From NCBI GenBank assembly GCA_000435055.1, contig FR879680.1, positions 21,270-67,010 on the forward strand: DNA of 45,741 nt, read 5' to 3'. This DNA comes from Clostridium sp. CAG:138 (GTDB lineage: Bacteria; Bacillota; Clostridia; Christensenellales; CAG-138). The position numbers were made by a program, and so were the translations under genes. The notes below the pieces were generated by a model that did not search any database, was not told where the DNA came from, and was given only the letters and a program-made list of their open reading frames with translations. Below, piece after piece: positions 8,831-16,353 of the stretch; the stretch's first letter is position 1; the number at the start of each line of letters is the position of its first letter.

Positions 8831-8957
8831 CGCTGCCGTCCTGTTCTCGCTGCCGTCCTGTTCTCGCTGCCGTCTCAATCTCCGTCTTCCGGTTCCCGAT
8901 TTTTGATTTTGCAATTCGAAATCAATCTCCGTCTTCCGGTTCCCGATTTTTGATTTT
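8831..8957. repeat. Nested direct repeats between pyrR and the methyltransferase gene
   Basis: Two repeat families lie back to back. A 17-bp unit (CGCTGCCGTCCTGTTCT) occurs at 8831-8847 and 8848-8864, with a partial third copy from 8865. A 36-bp unit then occurs identically at 8875-8910 and 8922-8957, with an 11-bp spacer. The repeats fill nearly the whole gap between the methyltransferase stop (8977) and the pyrR start (8828). Confidence 0.9.
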
Positions 8958-8976
8958 CATCCCGGCTCCCGGTTTC

Positions 8977-10554
8977 TCATTCTTTCACTCGGAGTATGAA
9001 TATCATCGGAGTCAGTCCGCCCGCCTCGGTGCGCTCCTGCTTCAGGATTTCGATATTGCGTCTTTCCCGAATAAGGTTCTTGAGCAGGGTAAATTCCATT
9101 GTGTAAAGCACTGCAATGCCGCCTTTTTTGACAAGCAGCCCCATGCGGTCGAGCAGCCCTTCGTAAAGCCTTTCGCAAGAGGAATGATTCCCCACGCGGT
9201 TGCCGAAAGGCAGGTTGCAGATGAGCTCATCATACGGTCTTTTGCTTTCGAACCGCATTATGTCGTTGCATATGAATTTTGCCTGGGTTATTCCGCAGGT
9301 TTTCACCGCCGCCTCCGCATTCACCCTTGCGCAGTCGATCGCCTTGTGGGAAATATCAACACCCGTCAAAGAAGCGCAGGGCGAGAGCATTCCGCGCTCA
9401 AAAAGCAGAGTGCCGCTCCCGCAGCACGGGTCGATAACGCGGGCATTGACCGTCAGATAATCGCTTGCAAACCGCAGCACGGCAGCCGCAGCCGCAGGAT
9501 TCATCGAAGCCGGCAGCATCTCCTTTCGGTAGGGGAAACGCTCATCCCTGACGGTGAAAAGCTTCAGGTACAGCCTTGCGGAGCTCACCGAAGCGGCGAT
9601 GCGAAGTTCGATTTCGTAATCCGCAGGCGCATTCACAAGCGTTTTATCGTCCGTAAGATCGCGAATTGCCTTTTTAAGCTCGCTTCTGTTAATATCCCCC
9701 GGCAGGTCTCCCGTTATTTCAATGCGATAGCGGTACGGCGGCTCTCCCTCATGCGTCTTCCGCATGAAATCAAGCATAAAGGGTTTTGCGCAGGAAGAAA
9801 TCGCTTCCGCCGTCAAATCGACTTTCATATCGATCGGAATCAGAGCCTCCGAAAAGCAGCGTGCTTCAAACAGGCCGATGTAATCATCCGTATTGACCTT
9901 CAGGCTGTTTCGGCGAACGTCAAACGCCTCAATGTCAAAATCTTCCAGTTCGGCTTTAAGCTGCTCCGTCAGGCGGTCGGGAGCGGTCAACTCAATTTCA
10001 TAAACTTTGTCAAGTCCGCGGAAAATATGCTTTTCGTGCTTCATTGCGGCTGTGCGCGCTTGTTTCAACGCCTCGCATTCCTCAAGATAATGCTTCTGCT
10101 CCGTTTCATCCGCAGGCGGGGCGGGAGTGTATTCGTCAAGAGCGCGCTGAGCACTTTCGCCGCCGACGGCTCCCAATGCAAAAAGCAGGGACGGACGAAC
10201 AAAACGCGTATCTTCGCATTTCAGCCGCGCGATAAGAAGCTGAGCATCCGCTTCATCCTTTGTGAAAAGGCCGATAAGCCTTGCTGCATTGCGGCGGAGC
10301 TTCGGGGAGGCATCGCTTGCAAGGGCTTTGCGCATCGCCGGCAGAAGAGCAGGGTTGCCGCTCATGCGGAGCAGCATTGCGCGGCTTTTTGCAAGGCGTA
10401 TCATCAGCGCCGAGCCGATGTTTTCCTCAATGAACATTGCCGTGGTTTCATCGCAAAGGCTGATTTTGTCGATGGTGGAATCATTCATTATTTCCGCCGA
10501 ACCGTTCGGCTTTTCCAGTTCCGCTTTAATTTCGCTGCGGGTCAATCTTTTCAT
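8977..10554 (-). CDS. HEAT-like repeat protein fused to a THUMP/Trm14-type SAM methyltransferase
   Basis: The 525-aa product has an N-terminal alpha-helical part (about residues 35-155) made of HEAT-like helical pairs (LLRMSGNPALLPAMRKAL, LRRNAARLIGLF, VRPSLLFALGAVGG). A middle region follows that resembles the RNA-binding part of THUMP methyltransferases. The C-terminal Rossmann methyltransferase has DPCCGSGTLLFE near residue 375 (SAM binding) and the catalytic-loop motif NLPFGNRV near residue 445. The NLPFG version is typical of Trm14/Trm11/RlmL-like RNA guanine-N2 methyltransferases, so an rRNA or tRNA substrate is inferred. I chose ATG 10554 because GGAAGGAA lies just upstream; the frame extends to 10620. 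Confidence 0.8.
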   Translation of the reverse strand: MKRLTRSEIKAELEKPNGSAEIMNDSTIDKISLCDETTAMFIEENIGSALMIRLAKSRAMLLRMSGNPALLPAMRKALASDASPKLRRNAARLIGLFTKDEADAQLLIARLKCEDTRFVRPSLLFALGAVGGESAQRALDEYTPAPPADETEQKHYLEECEALKQARTAAMKHEKHIFRGLDKVYEIELTAPDRLTEQLKAELEDFDIEAFDVRRNSLKVNTDDYIGLFEARCFSEALIPIDMKVDLTAEAISSCAKPFMLDFMRKTHEGEPPYRYRIEITGDLPGDINRSELKKAIRDLTDDKTLVNAPADYEIELRIAASVSSARLYLKLFTVRDERFPYRKEMLPASMNPAAAAAVLRFASDYLTVNARVIDPCCGSGTLLFERGMLSPCASLTGVDISHKAIDCARVNAEAAVKTCGITQAKFICNDIMRFESKRPYDELICNLPFGNRVGNHSSCERLYEGLLDRMGLLVKKGGIAVLYTMEFTLLKNLIRERRNIEILKQERTEAGGLTPMIFILRVKE

Positions 10555-10663
10555 TGTGTTCCTTCCCTGTTTTCGTGCAGCAGAGCCTTTCGGGGGCACT
10601 TCGTTCCGTTTGCTCCGCAAAAGCTCCGCGCAGTTTTGATATTAAAATTCTGTTTAATCGGGT

Positions 10664-11779
10664 TTATCCGTTTGCTCCGCGCAGTTTTTCGAGAGCAGCC
10701 TTAAAATGCTCCGGCAGAGGAGCAAAAAATTCCATTTGTTCGTGAGTTCGCGGGTGAATCAGGCGCAGCCTTTCCGCATGGAGAGCCTGCCCGGCGAACC
10801 CGAGATCGTTCCTGCCGCGCACTGCCGATGCCGCACCCGTGCCGTATACATCGTCGCCGACAAGCGGGTGATTGATATAGGCCATATGAACGCGGATTTG
10901 GTGTGTCCTTCCCGTTTCGAGTTCAACCCGCAAAAGCGTTCTTCCGCCCGCGCCGCTGTTCGGGAAACGTTCGCGAACGAACCAATGTGTGACCGCTTCA
11001 CGCGCACCGGCCGTTCCGGCGGGGTACACCGCCATGCGTTTTCTGTCCGTTTTGTGCCTTGCAAGCGGCGCATCAACGGTTCCGCTGTCCTGTCTGAAAT
11101 TGCCCTCGCACAAAGCGCAGTAGGTTCTTGCCACCGAATGGGTCTTCAGCTCGTTCGCAAGAAAATTGTGAGCATCGTCATTCTTTGCAATGACCAGCAG
11201 TCCGGATGTGTTCTTGTCGATTCGATGCACAAGCCCCGGGCGCATTGCTCCGCCTATGCCCGACAAATCCTTAAGGTGAAACATCAGCGCGTTGCAAAGC
11301 GTCCCGTCCGGATTGCCCGGCGCGGGATGCACGACCATTCCGACAGGCTTGTTTATAACGGCAATATCCGCATCCTGATACACAATGTCTATCGGAATAT
11401 CCTGCGGAACAAGCTCCGTCGGCACGGGCGGCGGAAGCTGAATTTCGATAATATCACCCATGCGCACGGCATACTTTGCTTTTTCGGAACGACCGTTGAC
11501 CGTTACCGCACCGCAAAGAAGCAGCCTTTGCACCGCCGAACGCGTAAGCTCCGTGTGTTCCGCGGCAAAAGCATCCAGCCTGCCTCCGTTTTTTTGTGCC
11601 GCAATAACAATTTTTCCGCCGTTTCGGCAGTCATCTTCCGTCTCGCCGCAAAGAATTTCATCCGAAACAAACTCACTGCCGAAGTCTCGGTCATCTGCAT
11701 TTTCGCAGGCCTTTTCCGCGCATTCCCCGCTGTCTTTTTCGGGGAGATGTCCGTTCATCCGTTCCGAGTCAGAATTCAT
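10664..11779 (-). CDS. rluD: RluD-family 23S rRNA pseudouridine synthase
   Basis: Makes pseudouridines in large-subunit rRNA. An S4-like RNA-binding domain (residues about 58-118, RLDAFAAEHTELTRSAVQRLL) precedes the catalytic domain with GLVHRIDKNTSGLLV; Asp188 is the catalytic residue. The C-terminal GRTHQIRVHMAYINHPLVGDDVYG is typical. The protein carries an unusual acidic N-terminal extension of about 55 residues rich in Asp, Glu and Cys. The ATG at 11779 overlaps the lspA stop as ATGA, which supports this start and translational coupling. The lspA-rluD pairing is common in Firmicutes. Confidence 0.94.
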   Translation of the reverse strand: MNSDSERMNGHLPEKDSGECAEKACENADDRDFGSEFVSDEILCGETEDDCRNGGKIVIAAQKNGGRLDAFAAEHTELTRSAVQRLLLCGAVTVNGRSEKAKYAVRMGDIIEIQLPPPVPTELVPQDIPIDIVYQDADIAVINKPVGMVVHPAPGNPDGTLCNALMFHLKDLSGIGGAMRPGLVHRIDKNTSGLLVIAKNDDAHNFLANELKTHSVARTYCALCEGNFRQDSGTVDAPLARHKTDRKRMAVYPAGTAGAREAVTHWFVRERFPNSGAGGRTLLRVELETGRTHQIRVHMAYINHPLVGDDVYGTGAASAVRGRNDLGFAGQALHAERLRLIHPRTHEQMEFFAPLPEHFKAALEKLRGANG

Positions 11780-12435
11780 TTGCTTTCCGCCTGTTTTACG
11801 TCGGGTTCGGCACCCGCTTCTCCGCCGTTGCCCGCTGCGCAGCCCGCGTTTTTTTCGCCGTCCGTTTTTTCGGGTTTCTGCTTTTTTTCGTCCAATGCGG
11901 CAAAATACGCTCTGCCGCTCTTTGTGAACAGAACGCTCACAATAAGCAGCACCGCGCCCACGGTTATGCAGCTGTCCGCAAAATTGAACACGGGAAAATT
12001 AATAAAGTCAAAAGCAATGAAATCGCGCACATAGCCAAGCGCAACGCGGTCAATAAGATTGCCTATCGCACCCGAAAGCACGAGCGCAAGCCCGAGCTGC
12101 AAATTGCGCGGCATTGTTTTCAGCGTTTTCAACAGAACGAAAACTATCAATCCGCCCGTGACTATCGTTATCACAACAAAAACCCACGTTGCATTGCTGA
12201 AAAGCCCCCACGCCATTCCCGTGTTTTTATGATACTCGAAGCGTATCAGCCCCGGGATAAACTCAAGTGCGCCGCCCGTTTGCGAAAGCACGCTCACGGC
12301 TGCCGCCTTTGATATTAAATCCGCCGCAACAAGCAAAATAACCGCTGCGCAAAGTGTAACCAACAATGTTATTCTCCGTTCCTTTCCGCGCGCCCGTCTG
12401 CGGCCGCGAAAAATGTATTCCTTCACATATAACAT
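11776..12435 (-). CDS. lspA: Lipoprotein signal peptidase (signal peptidase II)
   Basis: Membrane aspartic protease that removes signal peptides from prolipoproteins. Four transmembrane helices are visible, with the catalytic motifs GAIGNLIDRVALGYVRDFI and FPVFNFADSCI supplying the two aspartates, and the NTGMAWGL motif earlier. After the last helix the protein has an extra hydrophilic Lys/Glu/Gly-rich tail of about 45 residues. I chose ATG 12435 (219 aa) because GGTGAG lies upstream; the frame opens at 12462 without a site. Its substrates would include the CapA-like and 34493-35611 lipoproteins in this window. Confidence 0.93.
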   Translation of the reverse strand: MLYVKEYIFRGRRRARGKERRITLLVTLCAAVILLVAADLISKAAAVSVLSQTGGALEFIPGLIRFEYHKNTGMAWGLFSNATWVFVVITIVTGGLIVFVLLKTLKTMPRNLQLGLALVLSGAIGNLIDRVALGYVRDFIAFDFINFPVFNFADSCITVGAVLLIVSVLFTKSGRAYFAALDEKKQKPEKTDGEKNAGCAAGNGGEAGAEPDVKQAESK

Positions 12436-12520
12436 GATACAACACTCACCGAAAAAATGCAACGGGGAAAGAGCGGATAAGTTTATCGTTTCGAAACATA
12501 ATCCGCATATTTCTTATTTG

Positions 12521-12549
12521 TTGCGCTCCGCCTGTTATCGCGGTATAAT
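12521..12549 (+). promoter_or_regulatory. Sigma-A promoter of the AlbA_2 gene
   Basis: TTGCGC (12521-12526), a 17-nt spacer, then a perfect TATAAT (12544-12549). Transcription would begin near 12556, leaving a leader of about 75 nt before the TTG start at 12631. Confidence 0.65.
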
Positions 12550-12630
12550 ACCATCGTGCCGACAGCGGCGCACTACTCTGTCGAAAGTTCGTTGAATCTG
12601 CTTCGGCAAATTAATAAGGAGAACCCGTTC

Positions 12631-14079
12631 TTGGCTGATCTGAAGAAACTTATTGATGAATTACGCAAATACCCCGTTGAAACCCAATGGCTCGAATTCA
12701 AGCACAACAACTATACCCCGGAAATGATCGGACAGGATATCAGTGCTCTTGCAAACAGTGCAGCACTTTATGACCGGGAGTGTGCATACATGATCTGGGG
12801 AATAGACGACGTTACACATGATATTGTCGGAACCGAGCATAATCTTCAAACCTTAAAAAAGGGGAATCAGGAGCTTGAAAACTGGCTGCGATCCCTCCTT
12901 TCGAAGAACGCTGATTTCGAATTTCATTCAGTTAAAACGAATAACAAAACCGTTGGACTGCTCATAATACATAAGGCAGCCAATCAGACCGTGACTTTTG
13001 AAAAGGTTGCCTATATCCGTGTCGGGAGCTATACAAAAAAATTGAGTGACTTTCCCATACTTGAAGCTCAGCTTTGGAGCAAAATGCGTGATTTAAAGTT
13101 TGAAGAGCAGTATGCAAAATCGGATTTGGATCTGATTGAGGCGTTGAGTCTTCTAAACCACACTTCCTACTTTGACCTTGCGGGAATTCCGCAGCCCGCC
13201 GATGCGGCCGGAATTGCACATTATCTGCTGCAGGAAGCAATTCTCGCAAAGCAGGATGATGGGTTGTATTCAATTACAAACCTCGGTGCAATTTTGTTTG
13301 CCAAGCAGCTTTCGCTTTTTCCAAGGCTTTTTCGGAAAAGCATTCGTATTACCCGATACAACGACAACAGTCGTTTTGAGATGCTGAATAAATACACTAT
13401 CGAAAGCGGTTATGTTTCCGCATTCGAGGGACTTTTCGGCTATTTGGACGCGCTCCTTCCGTCGAAAGAAGTAATAATTGATGCTGTTCGCAAAACAATG
13501 ACTGTTTATCCCAAGCTTGCATTAAGAGAGGTTATCGCAAATGCTCTTATTCATCAAGACTTTTCCGTATCCGGCGCCGGGCCTGTGATTGAAGTATTCC
13601 GCGACCGCATTGAAGTCACAAACCCCGGCACGCCTTTGGTTGACATCGATCGAATCATCGATAACCCCCCGCGTTCGCGAAACGAGAAATTAGCATCGTT
13701 AATGCGCCGTCTCGGGCTGTGCGAAGAGCTCGGAACCGGTTGGGATAAAATAGTTATAAAATGTGAGTCCGAACAGCTTCCCGCTCCCCTTATCCAAACT
13801 TTCACCGACAGTACGCGCGTAACGCTTTATGCCCATGCTCCCTTTGCGAGCATATCGTCTGCCGACAAATTGAGAGCCTGTTATCTTCATGCCTGCATTA
13901 AACAGGTCCAGGGTGAACAGATGACTAATTCGTCCCTCCGTGCACGCTTCGGGCTGAAGGACTCCTCCTCCGGCAGTATCTCAAGACTGATTAAAGAAGC
14001 GGTAAACCAAGGATACATAAAGCCTTTTGACCCTGAAACCGCTCCGCGCTACATGAGATACATTCCGATATGGGCATGA
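12631..14079 (+). CDS. AlbA_2/Schlafen-type ATP-binding protein with C-terminal winged helix
   Basis: A 482-aa protein of the family often called RecG-related or AlbA_2 transcriptional regulators. The N-terminal Slfn/AlbA_2 domain covers about residues 15-130 (ETQWLEFKHN, ISALANSAALY, YMIWGIDD). A GHKL-type ATPase follows: LREVIANALIHQDFSVSG, DRIEVTNPGTP, RNEKLASLMRRLGLCEELGTGWDKI. A winged-helix-like C-terminus (MTNSSLRARFGLKDSSSGSISRLI) ends the protein. The frame opens with GTG at 12556, but that codon sits at the predicted transcription start; TTG at 12631 has AAGGAG at 12616-12621 with 9-nt spacing and is preferred. It is a single gene with its own promoter and a less GC-rich look than its neighbours, which suggests an accessory gene. 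Its target is unknown. Confidence 0.85.
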   Translation: MADLKKLIDELRKYPVETQWLEFKHNNYTPEMIGQDISALANSAALYDRECAYMIWGIDDVTHDIVGTEHNLQTLKKGNQELENWLRSLLSKNADFEFHSVKTNNKTVGLLIIHKAANQTVTFEKVAYIRVGSYTKKLSDFPILEAQLWSKMRDLKFEEQYAKSDLDLIEALSLLNHTSYFDLAGIPQPADAAGIAHYLLQEAILAKQDDGLYSITNLGAILFAKQLSLFPRLFRKSIRITRYNDNSRFEMLNKYTIESGYVSAFEGLFGYLDALLPSKEVIIDAVRKTMTVYPKLALREVIANALIHQDFSVSGAGPVIEVFRDRIEVTNPGTPLVDIDRIIDNPPRSRNEKLASLMRRLGLCEELGTGWDKIVIKCESEQLPAPLIQTFTDSTRVTLYAHAPFASISSADKLRACYLHACIKQVQGEQMTNSSLRARFGLKDSSSGSISRLIKEAVNQGYIKPFDPETAPRYMRYIPIWA

Positions 14080-14084
14080 TCGTT

Positions 14085-14222
14085 TTAACTTGCCGGTAAT
14101 TTGCCGAGTCGGATATTTTTGTTCTGTTTGTAATCTGTTTTTAGCCGTATGCATTTGATTTTAATCAGATGCCGATGCTGCTGTTAACTTGCCGGCAACT
14201 TGCTGTTAACTTGCCGGCAAGT
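14085..14222. repeat. TTGCCGGCAA palindromic repeats downstream of the AlbA_2 gene
   Basis: A 20-bp unit ending in the palindrome TTGCCGGCAA occurs at 14179-14198 and 14201-14220. The second copy extends to a 14-bp perfect palindrome (14209-14222). A diverged copy TTAACTTGCCGGTAA lies at 14085-14099, only 5 nt after the AlbA_2 stop. They may be operators, or the remnant of a repetitive C-terminal extension, since translated repeats such as LTCRQLAVNLPA resemble tails I recall from some AlbA_2 proteins. Confidence 0.75.
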
Positions 14223-14428
14223 CAGCCGTGCTCCACATTTTCCTCAGTTGATCCGACTGCGAAAAAAGTCACTCGTATTTTGAATAAAGACGTATTCAGC
14301 CAAAGCCACCGCTTTCTCCCGCTTCTTCCAAGGCTGTACGATTTTTGTTTTTTCTTCGATGTGCACTTCCGACCCCGATTTTCGGCAAAAAAATCCCTGT
14401 TCCTTTGCAAATATATCCTTTTTCCCCC
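14223..14428. other. Non-coding stretch before the gcv promoter
   Basis: No credible gene, RNA motif or hairpin was seen here. I looked for a glycine riboswitch ahead of gcvT and did not find one. Confidence 0.5.
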
Positions 14429-14457
14429 TTACAATATAGGCTGAAGAGTTATATAAT
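14429..14457 (+). promoter_or_regulatory. Probable gcvT promoter
   Basis: TATAAT at 14452-14457 with a weak -35 (TTACAA, 14429-14434) at 17-nt spacing. Start of transcription would be near 14464. Confidence 0.5.
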
Positions 14458-14469
14458 AGGAGGCAGGAA

Positions 14470-14514
14470 TCGTTCGGTTCGATTTTCGGACGGATTCGGG
14501 CGATTTTTCTTTTT
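14470..14514 (+). terminator. Hairpin plus T-run in the gcvT leader
   Basis: TCGTTCGG (14470-14477) pairs with TTCGGGCGA (ending 14503), 8 bp including three G-U pairs, followed by TTTTTCTTTTTT. It lies between the predicted promoter and the gcvT ribosome-binding site, so it could be a leader terminator (attenuator), or it may end upstream read-through. Confidence 0.4.
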
Positions 14515-14539
14515 TAACGTTACCTTTGGGAGGATCGCA

Positions 14540-15628
14540 ATGGAAAATTTCGATAACCTTAAAAAAACTCCGCTGTTTGAGAAGCATTGTGCTCTCGGCG
14601 GCAAAATCGTCGATTTCGGCGGCTGGGCTCTGCCCGTGCAGTACACCTCCATTTTGGATGAGTGCAAAGCCGTTCGCGAACGCGCAGGCCTTTTTGATGT
14701 TTCACACATGGGTGAAGTTGACATTATCGGCAATGATGCCTATGCCTACATGCAGAAAATGGTCACCAACGACGTCACTTCAATGACGCCCGGCAGGTGC
14801 CGCTATGCCGTTATGTGCTATGATAACGGCGGCGCAGTGGACGACGTTCTTATCTACAAATTCGCCGACGATCACTACATGCTCATCGTCAACGCCGGCA
14901 ATACCGACAAGGACTTTGCATGGCTTTCCGAACATGCATTCGGTGATGTTCGGGTCATCAACAACAGCGCAAAATGGGGTCAGCTCGCTTTGCAGGGTCC
15001 GCTTCATCAGGCAGTTCTTGATGCGGCGGGTTTTGAAGGCGAGATCCCTCAGAAATATTACACTTTCAACGATAAAATGACCGTTGCCGGCATTCCCTGC
15101 CTCGTCTCCCGCACCGGCTACACCGGAGAAGACGGCGTTGAGCTTTACTGTGCGGCGGAAGATACCGTTCGCCTGTTTGAGGCTCTGCTTGAAGCGGGCA
15201 AAGGCGTTGACATGCTGCCCTGCGGCCTCGGCGCACGCGACACACTCCGTTTTGAAGCTTCCATGCCCCTTTACGGTCATGAAATGAGTGCGGACATCAA
15301 CCCCGTTGAGTGCGGCCTCGGCTTTGCAATCAAATTCAACAAGCCCGATTTCATCGGCAAAGAAGCTTTGCTCAAGCCCCAGACCCGCAAACGCATCGGT
15401 CTGAAGCTCGTCGGAAAGGGCATTGCCCGCCCCGATGCGGATGTTCTCTGCAACGGTGAAAAAGTCGGCATCGTCACCTCGGGCGGCCCCGCACCCGCTG
15501 TCGGCGGCAATTATGCAATGGCACTCGTTTCCGTCGATGCCGATGAAAACGGCACTTGGGCTGTTTCCGTTCGCGGCAGAGTCATCGACTGCGAGTTTGC
15601 ACCCATGCCCTTCTACAAGAGGAAATAA
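14540..15628 (+). CDS. gcvT: Glycine cleavage system T protein (aminomethyltransferase)
   Basis: Transfers the methylene group from the lipoyl arm of GcvH to tetrahydrofolate, releasing ammonia. The 362-aa protein starts NLKKTPLFEKHCALGGKIVDF, followed by the characteristic GWALPVQY, LFDVSHMGE, SRTGYTGEDG and GLGARDTLR motifs with folate-binding acidic residues. ATG 14540 is preceded by GGGAGG at 14528-14533; the frame opens upstream at 14345 but without support. First gene of a complete four-gene gcv cluster, missing only the shared lipoamide dehydrogenase. Confidence 0.97.
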   Translation: MENFDNLKKTPLFEKHCALGGKIVDFGGWALPVQYTSILDECKAVRERAGLFDVSHMGEVDIIGNDAYAYMQKMVTNDVTSMTPGRCRYAVMCYDNGGAVDDVLIYKFADDHYMLIVNAGNTDKDFAWLSEHAFGDVRVINNSAKWGQLALQGPLHQAVLDAAGFEGEIPQKYYTFNDKMTVAGIPCLVSRTGYTGEDGVELYCAAEDTVRLFEALLEAGKGVDMLPCGLGARDTLRFEASMPLYGHEMSADINPVECGLGFAIKFNKPDFIGKEALLKPQTRKRIGLKLVGKGIARPDADVLCNGEKVGIVTSGGPAPAVGGNYAMALVSVDADENGTWAVSVRGRVIDCEFAPMPFYKRK

Positions 15629-15711
15629 ACATAATTTATGCGGCTCACCCGTCGGCGCCGCACAAATGCGCACAAAACTGCGTTCCCTTCCCCGGCGGTG
15701 CGTATCGGCTC

Positions 15712-15726
15712 TCGGCACGGTTCCGC
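15712..15726. repeat. 15-bp repeat shared by the gcvT-gcvH and gcvH-gcvPA gaps
   Basis: TCGGCACGGTTCCGC occurs here and again at 16198-16212, once in each intergenic gap of the gcv cluster. A shared regulatory or RNA-processing role is possible but unsupported. Confidence 0.5.
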
Positions 15727-15781
15727 CGCGGGAATTTAAACGAAAATACATACAAAACTTATAAATCCGGAGGATTATATC

Positions 15782-16156
15782 ATGGTTCCCACCGACCGCA
15801 AATACACCCGTGAACATGACTGGGTACTTATCGAAGACGGCGTTGCCACCCTCGGCATCACCGATCACGCACAGAGCGAGCTTGGCGACATCGTTTATGT
15901 TGAGCTTCCCGAAGTTGACAGCGAGATCAATCTCGGCGAATCCTACACCACCGTTGAATCCGTAAAGGCAGCTTCCCCCGTCAACAGCCCCGTTGCCGGC
16001 ACCGTCATCGAAGTCAACGAAGAGCTGGACGCACAGCCCGAGCTTCTTAACGAGGATGCTTTCGGTCAGTTCATCGCAAAGATCAAAGTTACCGAAATCG
16101 ACGAAGCAAGCCTGCTCACCGCAGAAGAATACGAAAAGCTGCTTGAAGAGGCTTAA
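15782..16156 (+). CDS. gcvH: Glycine cleavage system H protein
   Basis: Lipoyl carrier that shuttles the aminomethyl intermediate between P, T and L proteins. The 124-aa protein contains YTREHDWV at the start and the lipoylation site TTVESVKAASPVNSPV with Lys62. GGAGG lies directly before the ATG. It is separated from gcvT by about 150 nt with no gene and from gcvPA by a strong terminator-like hairpin. Confidence 0.97.
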   Translation: MVPTDRKYTREHDWVLIEDGVATLGITDHAQSELGDIVYVELPEVDSEINLGESYTTVESVKAASPVNSPVAGTVIEVNEELDAQPELLNEDAFGQFIAKIKVTEIDEASLLTAEEYEKLLEEA

Positions 16157-16215
16157 TCAACCCGTACCTGTCGCGGCCCCGCCCAAGCCTGTGCTTTTCG
16201 GCACGGTTCCGCGAT

Positions 16216-16272
16216 AAAAAAACGCATAGCTCCGCGCCCACGGTTTTCCGCCGCCGCGGGTTATGCGTTTTT
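16216..16272 (+). terminator. Strong terminator-like hairpin between gcvH and gcvPA
   Basis: ACGCATA (16222-16228) and CCGCG (16232-16236) pair with CGCGG (16255-16259) and TATGCGT (16262-16268), flanked by an A-run on the left and TTTTT on the right. It could end part of the gcvTH message and lower gcvPAB output, or act in both directions. Confidence 0.7.
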
Positions 16273-16353
16273 ACCTTGAATAAGCTTTTTTTCGAATCGG
16301 GCAAAATTCCGATTCATCAAGATTTTATATTTATAAAGGAAGTATTCCACAAC

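Noticed and set aside
8831..8957. CRISPR array
   Set aside because: Only two 36-bp copies with an 11-bp spacer, no further spacers and no cas genes; better described as a tandem duplication.
8791..10704. 637-aa open frame on the + strand
   Set aside because: It lies fully opposite the HEAT/methyltransferase gene, which has clear motifs and a ribosome-binding site; the + frame has no recognisable domain and is open because of codon bias.
10706..12034. 442-aa open frame on the + strand
   Set aside because: Antisense of rluD and lspA, both firmly identified; no motif in the + frame.
14080..14539. Glycine riboswitch before gcvT
   Set aside because: I looked for the conserved glycine aptamer cores and found none; only a simple hairpin with T-run is present.
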